Source of the DNA: Diplonema papillatum
Lineage: Eukaryota > Euglenozoa > Diplonemea > Diplonemida > Diplonemidae
Assembly (NCBI GenBank): GCA_030068145.1
Contig: JAPJBO010000708.1
Location: 1-64,000, forward strand
DNA length: 64,000 bases
Direction: 5' to 3'
Shown here: one piece after another, positions 1 through 11,205 of the stretch
Position numbering within the stretch: position 1 is the first letter of the stretch
How the letters are laid out: each line of letters begins with the position of its first letter
Translations under genes and position numbers: made by a program
The notes under the pieces: model-generated
The model's input: the letters and a program-made list of their open reading frames with translations, nothing else
What the model was told of the DNA's origin: nothing
Database searches by the model: none

Positions 1-109
1 AGAGAGAGAGAGAGAGAGAAGGAGAGAAGAGAGAGAGAGAGGAGGAGAGACGGAGAGGGAGAGAGAAGAGAGAAGAGAGAGAGAGAGGAGAGAGACGAAG
101 AGAGAGGAG

Positions 110-177
<68 letters not shown>
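1..177. repeat. imperfect (GA)n microsatellite
   Basis: Nearly pure GA dinucleotides with scattered G insertions run from the window edge to the first base of the retrotransposon at 178. Another GA tract begins at the other end of that element, so the element sits inside GA repeats. Confidence 0.97.
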
Positions 178-181
<4 letters not shown>

Positions 182-299
182 AATAGAGCATCTATTTGGT
201 ATCGGAAAGTAGGTGCGAGATCAGGCAAACCTTGTGCGCTAGCTTCGTTTAACCGTGAATCTAATAACCAGGGCTTACCCCACATTCTCGCTTTCATTT
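178..299 (+). repeat. split direct repeat A1
   Basis: Left terminal copy of the 122-bp A repeat, identical by eye to 4105-4226 and nearly identical to the A part of the solo unit at 36737. It ends with the shared 20-mer at 280-299. Confidence 0.95.
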
Positions 300-348
300 T
301 ATTTCCATTCTCTTTTATTCCATACACAACTCACACCCCCTCTTCCCA

Positions 349-1122
349 ATGCCTGATTGCGAACACTGTGGAGGAACCTTCGATGCGAAAGGTCTTACCG
401 GGCATCAAAAAGCATGCAAGAAAAGGCAACGAGATGAGGAAGAGGAGGAAAGAGAGGAGAAAGAAGAAGAAGAAGAACACACCGAGGGGGTAGAGCCCGG
501 CCTGGCGGCCGTGTTAAAGGAGCTCCGGCGGCTCAACTCGAGAGTCGCCGGGCTCGAGGCAGGCCAGGCGAGGAGGCCGGCGAGGGCGACCGTCGTGTCG
601 CCCCCATCGGAGGGGAGCGACGACGACGGGGCCGAAGGCCTCGACGAGCTCGACGAGCTCGTGCTCCAGCCAAAGAAGTGGCTGGACTTCGGTCAGACGG
701 GCCCGGTGGCCCGTGAACTTCTCGTGGCTCGACTGAAGGTCGAGCACGAAGAGCTGCTGAGAGGCAGCATGGGACACGAGGCGAAGAGCCTCCTTGCCCT
801 GTTGGGCAAGTTGCTGAAGGGCGACCTCGAGGCCGCCGTATTCGAAGTGGGCACCCGCCTCCGTGAGCTGGACGGGAGAGCGCGGCGAGGACCCCGATGG
901 GGGAGCGAGTTCGCCCGCACCATGCGGGGCCGCAAGCAGGACCCCGACTGGGAGAAAGCGGAGAAGGCGGCCAACAGCCACGCCCGAGGGTGGGGCGGAG
1001 GCTGGAACGCCCACGAACCGCGCGGCCAACGGAGCGCCCCCAGTCGGGGCTCTTCCGGGGCTTCGGCCCGCTCCCGCTCCCCGTCGGGAAAGGGGGGCAA
1101 GGGCGGCCGGGGCCGCAAATGA
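349..1122 (+). CDS. gag-like zinc-finger protein of the YR retrotransposon
   Basis: This is the first ORF of the element: 257 residues starting at an ATG 49 bp after A1. Residues 4-20 form a single zinc-knuckle-like motif of C-x2-C ... H-x3-C type (CEHC, then HQKAC). A Glu/Lys-rich run (about 26-45) and a region that could be helical (about 110-170) follow, and the tail is Gly/Arg/Ser-rich (about 215-257) and strongly basic. A zinc finger plus a basic tail is common in retrotransposon nucleic-acid-binding proteins, so a role in packaging element RNA is likely. That is inferred from position and composition, since gag proteins of this class diverge too fast to recognise by sequence. It is in the same frame as the recombinase ORF, separated by a stop and about 54 bp. 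Confidence 0.75.
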   Translation: MPDCEHCGGTFDAKGLTGHQKACKKRQRDEEEEEREEKEEEEEHTEGVEPGLAAVLKELRRLNSRVAGLEAGQARRPARATVVSPPSEGSDDDGAEGLDELDELVLQPKKWLDFGQTGPVARELLVARLKVEHEELLRGSMGHEAKSLLALLGKLLKGDLEAAVFEVGTRLRELDGRARRGPRWGSEFARTMRGRKQDPDWEKAEKAANSHARGWGGGWNAHEPRGQRSAPSRGSSGASARSRSPSGKGGKGGRGRK

Positions 1123-1176
1123 AGTTGGGCGTGGAACAGTCGGCTGGGATTTGGTCCCCCCAGGCCGAAGACCTTG

Positions 1177-2175
1177 ATGGACCCGGCGAGAGCGAGGCGG
1201 CTCCTCGACACTCGTCTGTGGGAGAGCGGCACCGCGAGCGATCAGGCGAAGGCCTTGGTCAAGACCGCACGACAGACGGGGGTGAACTCCGACGACCCCC
1301 TCCAGATGGCGCAGTACATCGCGCAGCTCGGGCGCGGTCGCCATCACTCCACCGCCACCCGGACGGTGCTAACGAGCTTCCAGCTGTTTCTGGACTCGGT
1401 GCCGTCACCGCCGAAGAGCCTGGCAGACCAGATCGCTGCCTGGGGGGCTTGGCTCATCACCGTGCGTCAGGTTTCCGGCTCGACGGTCGGCAGGTACGTC
1501 GGTCTGCTGCAAGCCCACCTCGAGTCGAAAGGGGTGCCCGTGCAGCAACGTCGCCTTCCGTGGTTGCAACGGCTGTTGACGGGCGCCCGAAGAATGGCCG
1601 TGGCGCTGCCGGTGAAGCGAGGGGTGGCGGCGTCGAAGGAGGCCGTCATGCGTGCGGTGGCCGCAGAGGCGGAGAAGGACCTCCCGACGGCCGCCGCCCA
1701 GGCTTTGATGTGGACGCTGGCGTCTCGCTCGGAAACCGTTCTGAGCCTGCGGAAGAGGGACCTCACGGTGTCCCGCCGCGGCCCGTCCCCCACCATCCTC
1801 GTCGACATTTGGAGGGAGAAGTCGCGCCAGGCAGACAAGGGGCGGTACGGACTCGTCGCCGCTCCTCTGTCCCGCATCGTCCTGCGGCACCTCGACGGGA
1901 TCTCGGGTCCGAACTCCCTGCTGTTCCCGGACCTCGAGTACCACCAAGTGCTCTCGGCGGCGAAGCGGACGTTGGGGAAGTCCTACTCGACGAAGAGCTT
2001 CCGGAGGGGCGCGGCCACCGCGTTGCGGGAGACGATGAGCGAGGACGACGCGATGGCAGTCACGGGCCACCGGAAGAAGAGTGTCTTCCGGTACTACGTC
2101 GAGGGCCCGGCCGTCGACACCCTGAAGACCCTGGAGTCGGCACAGCGGGTGCTCCAGGGCGCCTCCCGGGACTAG
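1177..2175 (+). CDS. tyrosine recombinase (integrase) of the YR retrotransposon
   Basis: 332 residues from the ATG at 1177; an in-frame TTG lies just upstream. The C-terminal half carries the tyrosine-recombinase signature: a first Arg in LASRSETVL (about residue 184), a Lys in WREKSRQ (about 215), the second Arg box KSFRRGAATAL (about 274-284, with Ser where many families have His), TGHRKKS (His about 298) and FRYY (nucleophile Tyr about 306/307). The SFRRGAAT wording is typical of DIRS/Ngaro-group recombinases. The N-terminal half is probably the core-binding SAM-like domain. It should join a circular DNA intermediate to the target without target-site duplication. It lies between gag and RT, about 50 bp from each. 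No frameshift or lost catalytic residue is visible. Confidence 0.93.
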   Translation: MDPARARRLLDTRLWESGTASDQAKALVKTARQTGVNSDDPLQMAQYIAQLGRGRHHSTATRTVLTSFQLFLDSVPSPPKSLADQIAAWGAWLITVRQVSGSTVGRYVGLLQAHLESKGVPVQQRRLPWLQRLLTGARRMAVALPVKRGVAASKEAVMRAVAAEAEKDLPTAAAQALMWTLASRSETVLSLRKRDLTVSRRGPSPTILVDIWREKSRQADKGRYGLVAAPLSRIVLRHLDGISGPNSLLFPDLEYHQVLSAAKRTLGKSYSTKSFRRGAATALRETMSEDDAMAVTGHRKKSVFRYYVEGPAVDTLKTLESAQRVLQGASRD

Positions 2176-2225
2176 CCAACCCGCCTCTCTTTGACAGCCG
2201 TTTCCCGACGCGACAGAAACACCCC

Positions 2226-3914
2226 ATGCCCGACGCCGGCTCTTTGCCTCGGCAGGTCGTGGGCCTGAAATCGCGGAGATCCAGGTTGCTCAGGGGAAGG
2301 AGGCTTTTTCTACGGCTTCACCCACACTTTTACGACCCTCCCACCACAGTCCCCCTCGGATACCTTCCGCCGGAAACCAGAGGTCTCGTCCCGGCGGTCG
2401 GTGCTCCGAGGTCGGCGAAGCCGCTTGACGTCACGGCGGTACCTCCGATCGACCTCCGTGCGCTCCGGGATCTCGCCAGGCCCGGAGCCCGGTTGCACAG
2501 CCTGCTCGACCTCCTCACGGACGGACACGCTTTCCGACGGAAGCTACTGGGCACGCCGCTCGTGCCGGGTCGGAAGAGCGACGCGTTTGCGCACCATGCG
2601 GTGACGCTGGAGGGCGTCGGCTTTGTGGAACGCGTTCCCCGCTCGGAGCCGCTGAAGTGCGTACTGCCGGCGTTCGCTGTCGAGAAGGGGGAGCACCACT
2701 CCCGTGCCATCGTCGATGGCCGCCCGCTGAACGAGCTGATGGAGCCTCCGCCGAAGTTCAGCCTCTTGCGTGTCGACGAGGTCATCGCCAAGATGATGTC
2801 GAAGTCGCACGCAGTCGTCGTCGACCTGAAGTCCTACTTCTTCCAGTTCCCAGTGGGACGGTCGACGTCGGCTTTCTTCGGGCTCCGGACCAGGAGGCCC
2901 GACGGGGGCGTGGCTCTGTATCGGTGGCGCCGGCTTACGATGGGCTGGTCGTTCTCGCCCGTGATCGCACAGGACTCTGCGCTGGTCATCACGGAACCCG
3001 CCGGGGACGATAGGATAGTCTGGTACGACGACTGGGCCCTCGTCGGTGACTGTCCGGACGCGCTTCGCGCTGTGCGCGACCGAGTCCTGCGACGCGCCCG
3101 CAAGGTGTGCATGACGGTCAACGACGAGAAGTCCGTCCTCGAGCCCAGCTCGACGCCGGTTGTCTTGGGAGTCGAGTTCGACCTCGCGGCGAAGAGATAC
3201 CGGCTGAAGCAAGAGTGGGCGAGGAAGGCGCACCTCCTCTTTTGCTCGGTCGATTCGACGCGGATGACTTTGCGTGGCGTTTGGAAGGTCGTCGGGACCG
3301 CTATTTGGGCGTGGACGGTGTGGGGCACGCCGCTCTGCAGGGTGAGCCCGGTGCTTGCGTGGATGGGAACCCTGGCGCACCAGGTCCTGACCGGTTCCCT
3401 GGGCTGGGAGTCGCTGGTCCGCGTGAGCGACGACGTTTTTCCGTTCCTTGCGGGAGTGAGACGGCGTCTGTCGGGCAACCGGTGGGTCGTTTTCGACTCG
3501 AAGCAACGGGACACCCTCGTGGAGGCGTGGTCCGACGCCAGCATGCAGGGATGGGCCTGGCTGGTGGGTTCCATGGCGATGTGGGGCCCGTGGAGGGATG
3601 TCCCGCAGCACATCTTCTTCGCTGAGCTGACGGCGGCGAAGTTCGCGATTGCGTACGCGGCTTCTCGCTCTCCGCTGTCGACGATCAGGATCTTCGTCGA
3701 CAACTTGCCCGCCGTCAACTGCTTGAGGAACTGGAAGTCGAAGACCCAGCTCGGGAACTTCATCCTGTGCAAGGTCCGCGACGTCTTGGAGGAACACCAG
3801 TGCGTCCTCGAGACTGTATGGGTCCCGACTGCTGAGCAACTGGCAGACGTCTGGACGCGGGACCCATACAGGCAGGGCATCCAGCCGCCCCGGACCCCGT
3901 TCTGCGTTGCATGA
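2226..3914 (+). CDS. reverse transcriptase-RNase H of the YR retrotransposon
   Basis: 562 residues from the ATG at 2226, 50 bp after the recombinase stop. RT motifs are in order: VDLKSYFFQ (catalytic Asp about 200), LTMGWSFSP (about 238-245) and WYDDW (catalytic YDD about 267-269). RNase H follows with WSDAS (Asp about 437), FFAELTAAK (Glu about 467), IFVDN (Asp about 492) and LADVWTRDP (Asp about 541), so all four metal ligands are present. The frame is open upstream to about 897 beneath the other two ORFs; I read that as a GC-rich shadow because RT similarity begins only after 2226. No DAM-like methyltransferase follows, unlike DIRS1. The protein would copy the element RNA to cDNA. B1 begins 112 bp after the stop. 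Confidence 0.93.
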   Translation: MPDAGSLPRQVVGLKSRRSRLLRGRRLFLRLHPHFYDPPTTVPLGYLPPETRGLVPAVGAPRSAKPLDVTAVPPIDLRALRDLARPGARLHSLLDLLTDGHAFRRKLLGTPLVPGRKSDAFAHHAVTLEGVGFVERVPRSEPLKCVLPAFAVEKGEHHSRAIVDGRPLNELMEPPPKFSLLRVDEVIAKMMSKSHAVVVDLKSYFFQFPVGRSTSAFFGLRTRRPDGGVALYRWRRLTMGWSFSPVIAQDSALVITEPAGDDRIVWYDDWALVGDCPDALRAVRDRVLRRARKVCMTVNDEKSVLEPSSTPVVLGVEFDLAAKRYRLKQEWARKAHLLFCSVDSTRMTLRGVWKVVGTAIWAWTVWGTPLCRVSPVLAWMGTLAHQVLTGSLGWESLVRVSDDVFPFLAGVRRRLSGNRWVVFDSKQRDTLVEAWSDASMQGWAWLVGSMAMWGPWRDVPQHIFFAELTAAKFAIAYAASRSPLSTIRIFVDNLPAVNCLRNWKSKTQLGNFILCKVRDVLEEHQCVLETVWVPTAEQLADVWTRDPYRQGIQPPRTPFCVA

Positions 3915-4026
3915 GGATCTTTACCTCGGAAGTTTTGTTTTTACGCTCCTGATAGCGCTATTCTTTGCGAGACCCGGAGGCAGCGGGATCTCAGCTCTTT
4001 AAGTTTCACGTCCAGGGATTTTTATT

Positions 4027-4104
4027 CCACATTCTCGCTTTCATTTCACCAACCCTGTGACAATTATCATCTTCACCGTTTCTGCCAACGCGACCTTTTC
4101 CGAG
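4027..4104 (+). repeat. split direct repeat B1
   Basis: Internal copy of the 78-bp B repeat. It starts with the shared 20-mer and ends TTTTCCGAG directly against A2. Confidence 0.93.
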
Positions 4105-4226
4105 TTTGAATAGAGCATCTATTTGGTATCGGAAAGTAGGTGCGAGATCAGGCAAACCTTGTGCGCTAGCTTCGTTTAACCGTGAATCTAATAACCAGGG
4201 CTTACCCCACATTCTCGCTTTCATTT
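4105..4226 (+). repeat. split direct repeat A2
   Basis: Internal copy of A, identical to A1 by eye. Its terminal 20-mer (4207-4226) is followed after one C by the same 20-mer opening B2 (4228-4247), giving a tandem 21-bp repeat at the A2/B2 junction. Confidence 0.95.
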
Positions 4227-4227
4227 C

Positions 4228-4298
4228 CCACATTCTCGCTTTCATTTCACCAACCCTGTGACAATTATCATCTTCACCGTTTCTGCCAACGCGACCTT

Positions 4299-4305
<7 letters not shown>
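4228..4305 (+). repeat. split direct repeat B2
   Basis: Right terminal copy of B, same wording as B1, ending TTTTCCGAG and running into (GA)n. Confidence 0.93.
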
Positions 4306-5436
<1,131 letters not shown>

Positions 5437-5795
5437 GGGGGAGAATCGGTGTGGTTATATGGTTGGTCAGATGGGGTGCCGCGCAACAACCTTCTGCGCT
5501 TTCCGTATATCAACAGGGAGAAACTGAGAACCACAAAAGAGCGCCTGAGGCAACAGGGGGAGAACCGGTGTGTGTTATATGGTTGGCCACATGGGGTGCC
5601 GCGCAACAACCTTCTGCGCTTTCCGTATATCAACAGGGAGAAACTGAGAACCACAAAAGAGCGCCTGAGGCAACAGGGGGAGAACCGGTGTGTGTTATAT
5701 GGTTGGTCACATGGGGTGCCGCGCAACAACCTTCTGCGCTTTCCGTATATCAACAGGGAGAAACTGAGAACCACAAAAGAGCGCCTGAGGCAACA
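5437..5795. repeat. tandem repeat, 3 copies of 120 bp
   Basis: Three copies in exact 120-bp register, differing at only a few positions; compare 5461, 5581 and 5701. The array begins about 55 bp past the putative donor of the RanBP2-type gene (minus strand), so it probably lies in that gene's next intron or 3' region. Confidence 0.95.
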
Positions 5796-5851
5796 AAGTG
5801 ATGTCGGCATCGTCGTTGAGGGTTCGTTCTTCTTCACGAGAGAGTGCACAC

Positions 5852-7660
5852 CTTTCCGGAACATGTTGTAGTCGTAGGGTTTCGAGTATGCGTGGAGGTT
5901 GTGGTGCGGAGGGTGCTGAGGGTGCGGTTGGTAGAAGCTCGGTGGCATAGTCGGGTCAGGATGATGGGGCGGCGGGCCCCAAGGCCCAGGGGGGCCGCCG
6001 TAGCCCATCGGCTGCCGCATCTGGGGCATGCTGCGAGGGGGCGTCGGGTACCCGCCGGCGTGCAGGTACGGGGAGGGTGGGAACGGCATGAACTCCGTCG
6101 GCTTCGACCGGCTGATGCCCGGGTTCTTGTAGAAGCAGACCTTGCAAAGAATCCGCCGGGCGAAGTTCGCAGTCGCGCAGTTGGGGCAGTCCCAGTCGGC
6201 CGCCATCGTCGCCGGCTGGTGCATCTCTGTGTGGGTGTGCGGTATATTTGTTTGTGCGTGCCGGGTGATCGTTTTCCCACTTGTATTTACCCTGTGTATA
6301 TTCAGGTAAGGAATTCTGATCAACCACCAAAACACGCTGCCTACGTCTTTTTAGCCTGCGCAATACATTGAAGGGCAACCCGCAAGATTGTTAGTACTAA
6401 AAACTAAAGAGTCTCCGGGTGGCTTTCGGCGGTATCCTTCATGCACGGGTGTTAGTTTGGACAAGAGCTTTCATGGCGCGCATCTGTTTACGATAGGTGG
6501 CAGCACATTTGTTTGAACTTGATATGCGCAGCGAAAAACAGCGGCAACAGCAGTAGCGGAGGCGGTAGCAGCCTCGGCGAGGGCGATGGTCGCGCAGGTC
6601 GGAGACGGCGCGCGGCATCCCCACCTGGGACATCTCCCGGCCGGTGAACATCAATGTTTGGGTATGTCTGGTAGTTTGTGTTCCCGCCATTTTACACTCG
6701 TTCTCTTCTCTATTCACTAATGTACGTACTTCCACTCTTTTTCTCACTTTGGCTAGGGGGGGAATTGCAAAAACGTGCTTGGAATGGGTATGTGCTCAAC
6801 ACCGCACTGGTCCCGTCTGCTCCGTGTTTCGGTCCTTTAAGCCACGGGCACACAAGGCGGACCATCATCAGCGCGGAACCTGAGTGTCTGCAGACAGGAC
6901 TGCAGTGTGAGTCTGGTTTGTCAAGCGGCTGTTCGTAGCTCGTCACAGCCTACTTTGGCTAGGGGGGAATTGCAAGAACGTGCTTGGAATGGGTATGTGC
7001 TCAACACCGCACTGGTCCCGTCTGCGCCGTGTTTCGGTCCGTGAAGCCACGGACACAGAAGGCTGACCATCATCAGCGCGGAACCTGAGTGTCTGCAGAC
7101 ATGTGAGTCTGGTTTGTCAGGCGGCTGTTCGTAGCTCGTCACAGCCAGGACCACCCGTGCTACGAGAGGGGGAAGGGGCGAGGCGTACCGTGGTGAGGCT
7201 GCCTGTAGGACCCGCCACGGATGGGAAGCGTCTGGTAGGCCGGGACGGTGAGCTTGACCTGGCTGCACTCCGCGCACTCGAACTGCTTCGCGCCGTTGCG
7301 GGCGCCGCACGCTTGGCAGAACCACTCGCCAGGCAGCTTACCGGCGGCGGCGGCCGCCGCCTCCTCACTCCGCCCGTCGGACGACGACGAGCACGCCTCC
7401 TTCTTCACGACGACCTTCGCTGTCCGCATGGCCTCCCTACGGGCCGGTCCGTCCTCCGCCGTGCCGTTCGACGCCTCGGCAGGCGTCTGCCGGCTGTTCG
7501 CGTTGGCGGCCCGCTTTTCTCCGGCCCGCGGCTCCGCCGTCCCATCGCCCGACACGGCGCCGGGCTCCTTTTTGCCCTGTTTGCTCGCGGTCTCCGGCTC
7601 GCCGCCGGCGCCTTCCGTTGGCTCGGGCGACGGAACCGGCGCTTCCTCGCCGTCGCTCAT
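5852..7660 (-). CDS. double RanBP2-type zinc-finger protein (two exons, 3' incomplete)
   Basis: Exon 1 is 7660-7189, exon 2 is 6226-5852. Exon 1 starts at an ATG and encodes an acidic low-complexity region followed by a RanBP2 finger around residues 112-134 (GEWFCQACGARN then CAEC; Trp113, Cys115/118/129/132). Exon 2 encodes a second finger around 168-188 (ADWDCPNCATANF then CKVC) and a Pro/Tyr-rich tail (GYGGPPGPWGPPP). Exon 1 ends one base into a codon before GTACGC. Exon 2 opens after CACACCCACACAG with AG, so the phases join as GAG. RanBP2 fingers bind single-stranded RNA or ubiquitin, so an RNA-processing role is plausible. The 962-bp intron holds two family-A repeats. A further donor (GTGTGC) follows 5852; the next exon was not found. 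Exon 2 could instead be a separate gene starting at the ATG at 6206. Confidence 0.72.
6756..6949 (+). repeat. dispersed repeat family A, copy 1
   Basis: Begins with a G-run then AATTGCAAAAACGTGCTTGG and ends at CTCGTCACAGCC. Lies in the RanBP2-gene intron. The full family is about 330-350 bp (see 34249-34602). Confidence 0.88.
6955..7165 (+). repeat. dispersed repeat family A, copy 2
   Basis: Tandem with copy 1, same orientation, G-run then AATTGCAAGAACGTGCTTGG. Ends about 20 bp from the exon 1 donor. Confidence 0.88.
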
Positions 7661-7699
7661 TGCCGCGGACAGGAGGAAGAAGAGGGGGGAGGGGAGGCG

Positions 7700-7875
7700 G
7701 CGGGGGGGTTTATTTTCTTCTTTTTTGTGTGTGTGTGTGTGTGTCTGTGGGTGGGGGTGTGTGTGCGCGTGGGAACACTTGACAAGCATGGTCGGCAGTC
7801 GTCACCGATGTCACACGGGTTTGACTTCTGTTCCGGGAAGTGGCGCAAATCACTTGTGCTACCCCTGAGAGAGTT
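7700..7875. repeat. (GT)n tract and diverged copy of the 257-bp repeat
   Basis: GT-rich sequence and then a segment (CATGGTCGGCAGTCGTCACC ... GGGAAGTGGCGCAAAT) similar to parts of the duplicated unit at 51215-51728. It is 5' of the RanBP2-type gene. On the minus strand it ends in CACCCACAG, like the introns here. Confidence 0.6.
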
Positions 7876-9231
7876 GAGTTTGTGCCCTCATTTCAAGCGG
7901 CGGAGCTTTTGAGCTGGTTGAATATTGGGTGATTGTGGGATCTGTGCCGGCGACTAAGCTGCTTAAAGCGGTTCAGGCCGGTGTGCCGGTGATGTCCTTG
8001 CATCGCTGGCAGCCGACCCCTTCTCGTCTGCGTTTGAATCGAGGGTCGACGTTTCTCGTTCATGTTTCCGAAATCCTCCTGCTCCTCTTTGAGGGTAAAC
8101 CGCTGCTTGCTCTCAACGTAACTCCTCGCCTGAGTCCTTAGTTGGCCACTCTACTTTATCAACAGGTCAGATGTGCTGAATGACGTTCTCTTCAGAGATC
8201 TTGGCGAAGCCGGTAATCTGGATGCAAATTGAAAGCTGGTGGTTCTTATGTTTCTTGTCCACCTACCGGAAAACTCGGCTTCAAGTCGGTACTTCGGCAT
8301 TAATGGCGTGTAGTGGATTGTCGAACACCTCGTTGGGCTCGTAGGCTCTCGTAGTCTACCTCCTTTGCCAGCTTCATTGGTAATGCCGACGGGCTGTCAC
8401 CCGTGGTAGGCTTTCTTCCATTTGGATGTGTATCGGCAATCGAATTGCCATTGTTGTCCAACTGCACCCGACAGGCACCTTCTCCACGTTGACCAACCCT
8501 TGACTATTTGAGTATCGGCGTGCGGAAACCCTTTGAGTATGCACACATCGTACATCGCCGAAGTATTTGCCCAAAACCCCCCCAGCCAATGAGAGACAGC
8601 TTTCTGTCTAAACGTTGCACTAAGACTTTCTTTCTCTTTTGGTGTCGTCGCATGCGCCGGCGAATCGGACCGACAATAACAAAGCCCGGAAGGCTACCTG
8701 ATTGAGGGCCGAGGGAGAAACCCTGGCGCTAGTATCAAATAGACATGCCTCCAGGGGCTTAAAGCACAACTTCCCCACTTTTGGTCTTGGAATATTGTTG
8801 CGATAGTGGGGAGTCACCGGCATGCCGATGAGCACCATACTACGTGACACCGGATGGGTCACTCTTGGCGCGCTTCCGTCGTGGCGCAACCCGCGACGGC
8901 TGCATCTGCTGCTGGTAGCTTGTGACAAGTTCTTAGTCAGATCCGGAATTGGCGTCCTCGTTCTCTCGCTTCCAGCGCAACTTCCCCAAATTTGGTCTAC
9001 GACGTCCACGAGCGTGAGGGTTCCTCACTTTCTGGACCAGGTAATTCTGGAATATGTAGGGTAAGTTCGACGTTTTGTCGGATGTATAAGAGTGCTTCTG
9101 AAACTACGGTGTCAAAATGACAATACGCCGGGTATTTGATACTGCAATCGGACCTGTAAGGTAGTTCGCCCTTTTTAATGTGACGAAGGAAGGATGCGAG
9201 AAACATTGGAACAAAAAGTTGCGATAGCACC
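7876..9231. other. gene-less stretch
   Basis: About 1.35 kb. Only short frames without recognisable domains; I see no repeat structure or RNA gene. Confidence 0.5.
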
Positions 9232-9430
9232 CAGACAGGACAGCGGTGTGAGTCTGGTTTGTCAGGCGGCTGTTCGTAGCTCGTCACAGCCAGGACCCGT
9301 GCTACTAGAGCACAGGCGAATCCGTCACGGGGAGAAGGCCCCTGTCTGAGCAATCAGTTAAAAAACTGAGGGCACTCGCCCTGATTGTGACTGCGACTCG
9401 CACTAGGCAGCACTGACTTGTCTTCTTTTT
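9232..9430 (+). repeat. dispersed repeat family A, copy 3 (left part missing)
   Basis: Starts inside the family at GACAGGACAGCGGTGTGAGT and continues through the right half to the TTGTCTTCTTTTTGCGGTGG end. Confidence 0.85.
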
Positions 9431-9543
9431 GCGGTGGCAATCTGCGAAGTAAACTCCGCAGAGCACAGTGGACATGGGTGCAGTATCAACGGTTGAAGTA
9501 CCAAAAGGAAAAAAAAAAAGTTGCGAGGAAGTAAGCCCTCAGC

Positions 9544-9655
9544 AAGTCTGGGGGGGGGAAAAACTTAGTTTAATGTTTAGGCAGAGTACTGCCTCGCATG
9601 CATGTTTGATGCTAGCATCAAGTCTTCGTCGAAGAAAGTGTAAAATAAAATAGGG
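9544..9655 (+). repeat. dispersed repeat family B, copy 1
   Basis: G-run, then CTTAGTTTAATGTTTAGGCA, then GATGCTAGCATCAAGTCTTC. Related copies are at about 24458, 25198, 40424, 52668 and 54688. Confidence 0.75.
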
Positions 9656-9728
9656 GAAAGGGGGGGGGGGGGGGATCAGCGCTCTTGTTAAGGATCAGCC
9701 ACTTTGGCCGGATGGCCGGATAAACCAG

Positions 9729-9978
9729 ACCCCCCCCCCCCCCCCCCTCTACAGTGCAGTTGCCTTGGAGGCTGGGTGGTCAAATTCTCTAAGGTGAAAT
9801 GGTCAAAATTCCCTGCCAAAAGTGGGCCCACAAAAATTTTCCAAAGTGTGGTATTTGGGGTATTTGGGGCAAAAAAAAAATTTTTTTTTTCTGACCGCCC
9901 ACCGTGGTGACCACCTTAGAGTGTGACAGGTAGCGTCTCCCCCCTCCACAGTGAAAATAGGGGGGGGGGGGGGGGTCA
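9729..9978. repeat. C-run/G-run foldback structure
   Basis: A run of about 18 C at 9730 and of about 16 G at 9961 are followed inward by sequences that resemble each other in inverted orientation (CTACAGTG versus CACTGTGGAGG, and TCTAAGGTG). Probably a degenerate small inverted-repeat element. Another G-run lies at about 9660. Confidence 0.45.
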
Positions 9979-10844
9979 GCCGGCTGATGGATGGATGGAT
10001 GGTTCTTAACAAGATGCCTGGGGGGGATTGCAAGACGTTGGAATGGACTATGGATGCAACATTGCACTGAGAGGTGGTCGAAGCATCCAGTGCCAGCACG
10101 TTGTCTACACGGTGGTGTCCCGGGTAAATGCACGTCGGAGTCCAGCCTCAGAAAGAGGGTGTCCCCAAAAAGCGGGTGTGCTACAACCAATTGCGTGTAA
10201 GTGTGCACCGGAAAGCAGGTGCGACGCCCGCATATTATGTAGGCGGTTGTACAAGTGGCTAGCTCGCTCGATCTGCAGCTGATCAGCTGGGGCGTAGTCT
10301 TTGTCGTGCTAGCCTATGACATGTTCTCTATTTCCACCCGTCGGTGAAAATGGTGTTTCCACCAACGTGCCAGCGTGTTGGCTGGATAGGGGAGCTGCAG
10401 GGCCTGTTTGGTATGAAAATGACAACTGATTTCGCACGCATACCGGCATCGGAGTGAAGCAGTATGTTCCGCCCATGAGAAACCCATGTGATACAAAATG
10501 TGGAAGCACTATAACACATTGAGGCGTGGAGAGGCGAAGCAGCTCGGCGGATTACTTTGAACGCCATCAGTGGAATCCTTCCGGCGAAGTTACGGACGAA
10601 GTCTTCTTCGAAGAATGCTAAATAACAGTGAAGAATTCCTTGGCTCTGCCTCGACTGCTGCTCTGCGGATAGTAGATACCTCACTGCCGCGGCCCTACAA
10701 ACGGTGGAGGGATTGTCGCAGGAGACACTATTATGAACGTGTATTTTTGGCACAGAAAACTTCAGGTTCTCAGTACCAAGGAGGCGCCGTCCGGGACTTA
10801 GTTCGACGGTGGGCGGTCGCCTTGTGTTCAGAAATACTCGAGGG
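9979..10844. other. gene-less stretch
   Basis: A strongly decayed family-A start may be present at about 10018 (G-run then ATTGCAAGACGTTGGAATGG). Nothing else recognised. Confidence 0.45.
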
Positions 10845-11205
10845 ACTGCCTTGTGCTCATTTCGAAGGAGGCTAGAGAGGGAGAAAACAATACAACTACA
10901 AAGTGGGTCTTTTTTGTTGAACGCTTACTTTATAACCAGGTGCTTAGACAAAAAAATGTAGTAGTAGTAGTAGTAGTAGTAGTATGTGTCTGCCGAAGCA
11001 GCCGGGGATAGCAGGCGCAGGGGGCAGGTCTCGCTTTACTTTTCTCTTCTTCATCCCAGCAATCCCGACTGTCCAATCACGGTCGCGTGCCCTATAGTGA
11101 TGAGGTGGTTGACCAGGCCCTCACGAAGCCTTATACACAACACGGCTACAACACGAGGATGCAGCCCTGCATAGGTGTACATTCAGCCATCACAGGGCCC
11201 AGATC
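10845..11205 (+). repeat. dispersed repeat family C, copy 1
   Basis: Matches about 35970-36460 in blocks: CTCGAGGGACTGCCTTGTGC, AAGTGGGTCTTTTTTGTTGA, a TAG trinucleotide run, GCCGAAGCAGCCGG and GAGGTGGTTGACCAGGCCC. Confidence 0.82.

Larger units (their letters stand above)
178..4305 (+). mobile_element. tyrosine-recombinase retrotransposon with split direct repeats (VIPER/Ngaro-like)
   Basis: This is a complete 4128-bp element. Repeat A (122 bp) occurs at 178-299 and 4105-4226 and reads identically; repeat B (78 bp) occurs at 4027-4104 and 4228-4305. The order is therefore A1, ORFs, B1, A2, B2, which is the split-direct-repeat layout known from tyrosine-recombinase retrotransposons such as Ngaro and VIPER. 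Three ORFs lie between A1 and B1: a zinc-finger gag-like protein, a tyrosine recombinase and an RT-RNase H. Recombinase before RT matches the published VIPER gene order rather than DIRS, and I see no methyltransferase domain. The end of A and the start of B share the 20-mer CCACATTCTCGCTTTCATTT, which therefore occurs four times. Both outer ends meet (GA)n. All three frames are intact and the A copies identical, so the insertion is probably young. Confidence 0.92.

Noticed and set aside
897..2225. N-terminal extension of the RT frame beneath gag and recombinase
   Set aside because: Open only because of GC-rich codon bias; composition is Arg/Gly/Pro noise and RT similarity begins after the ATG at 2226.
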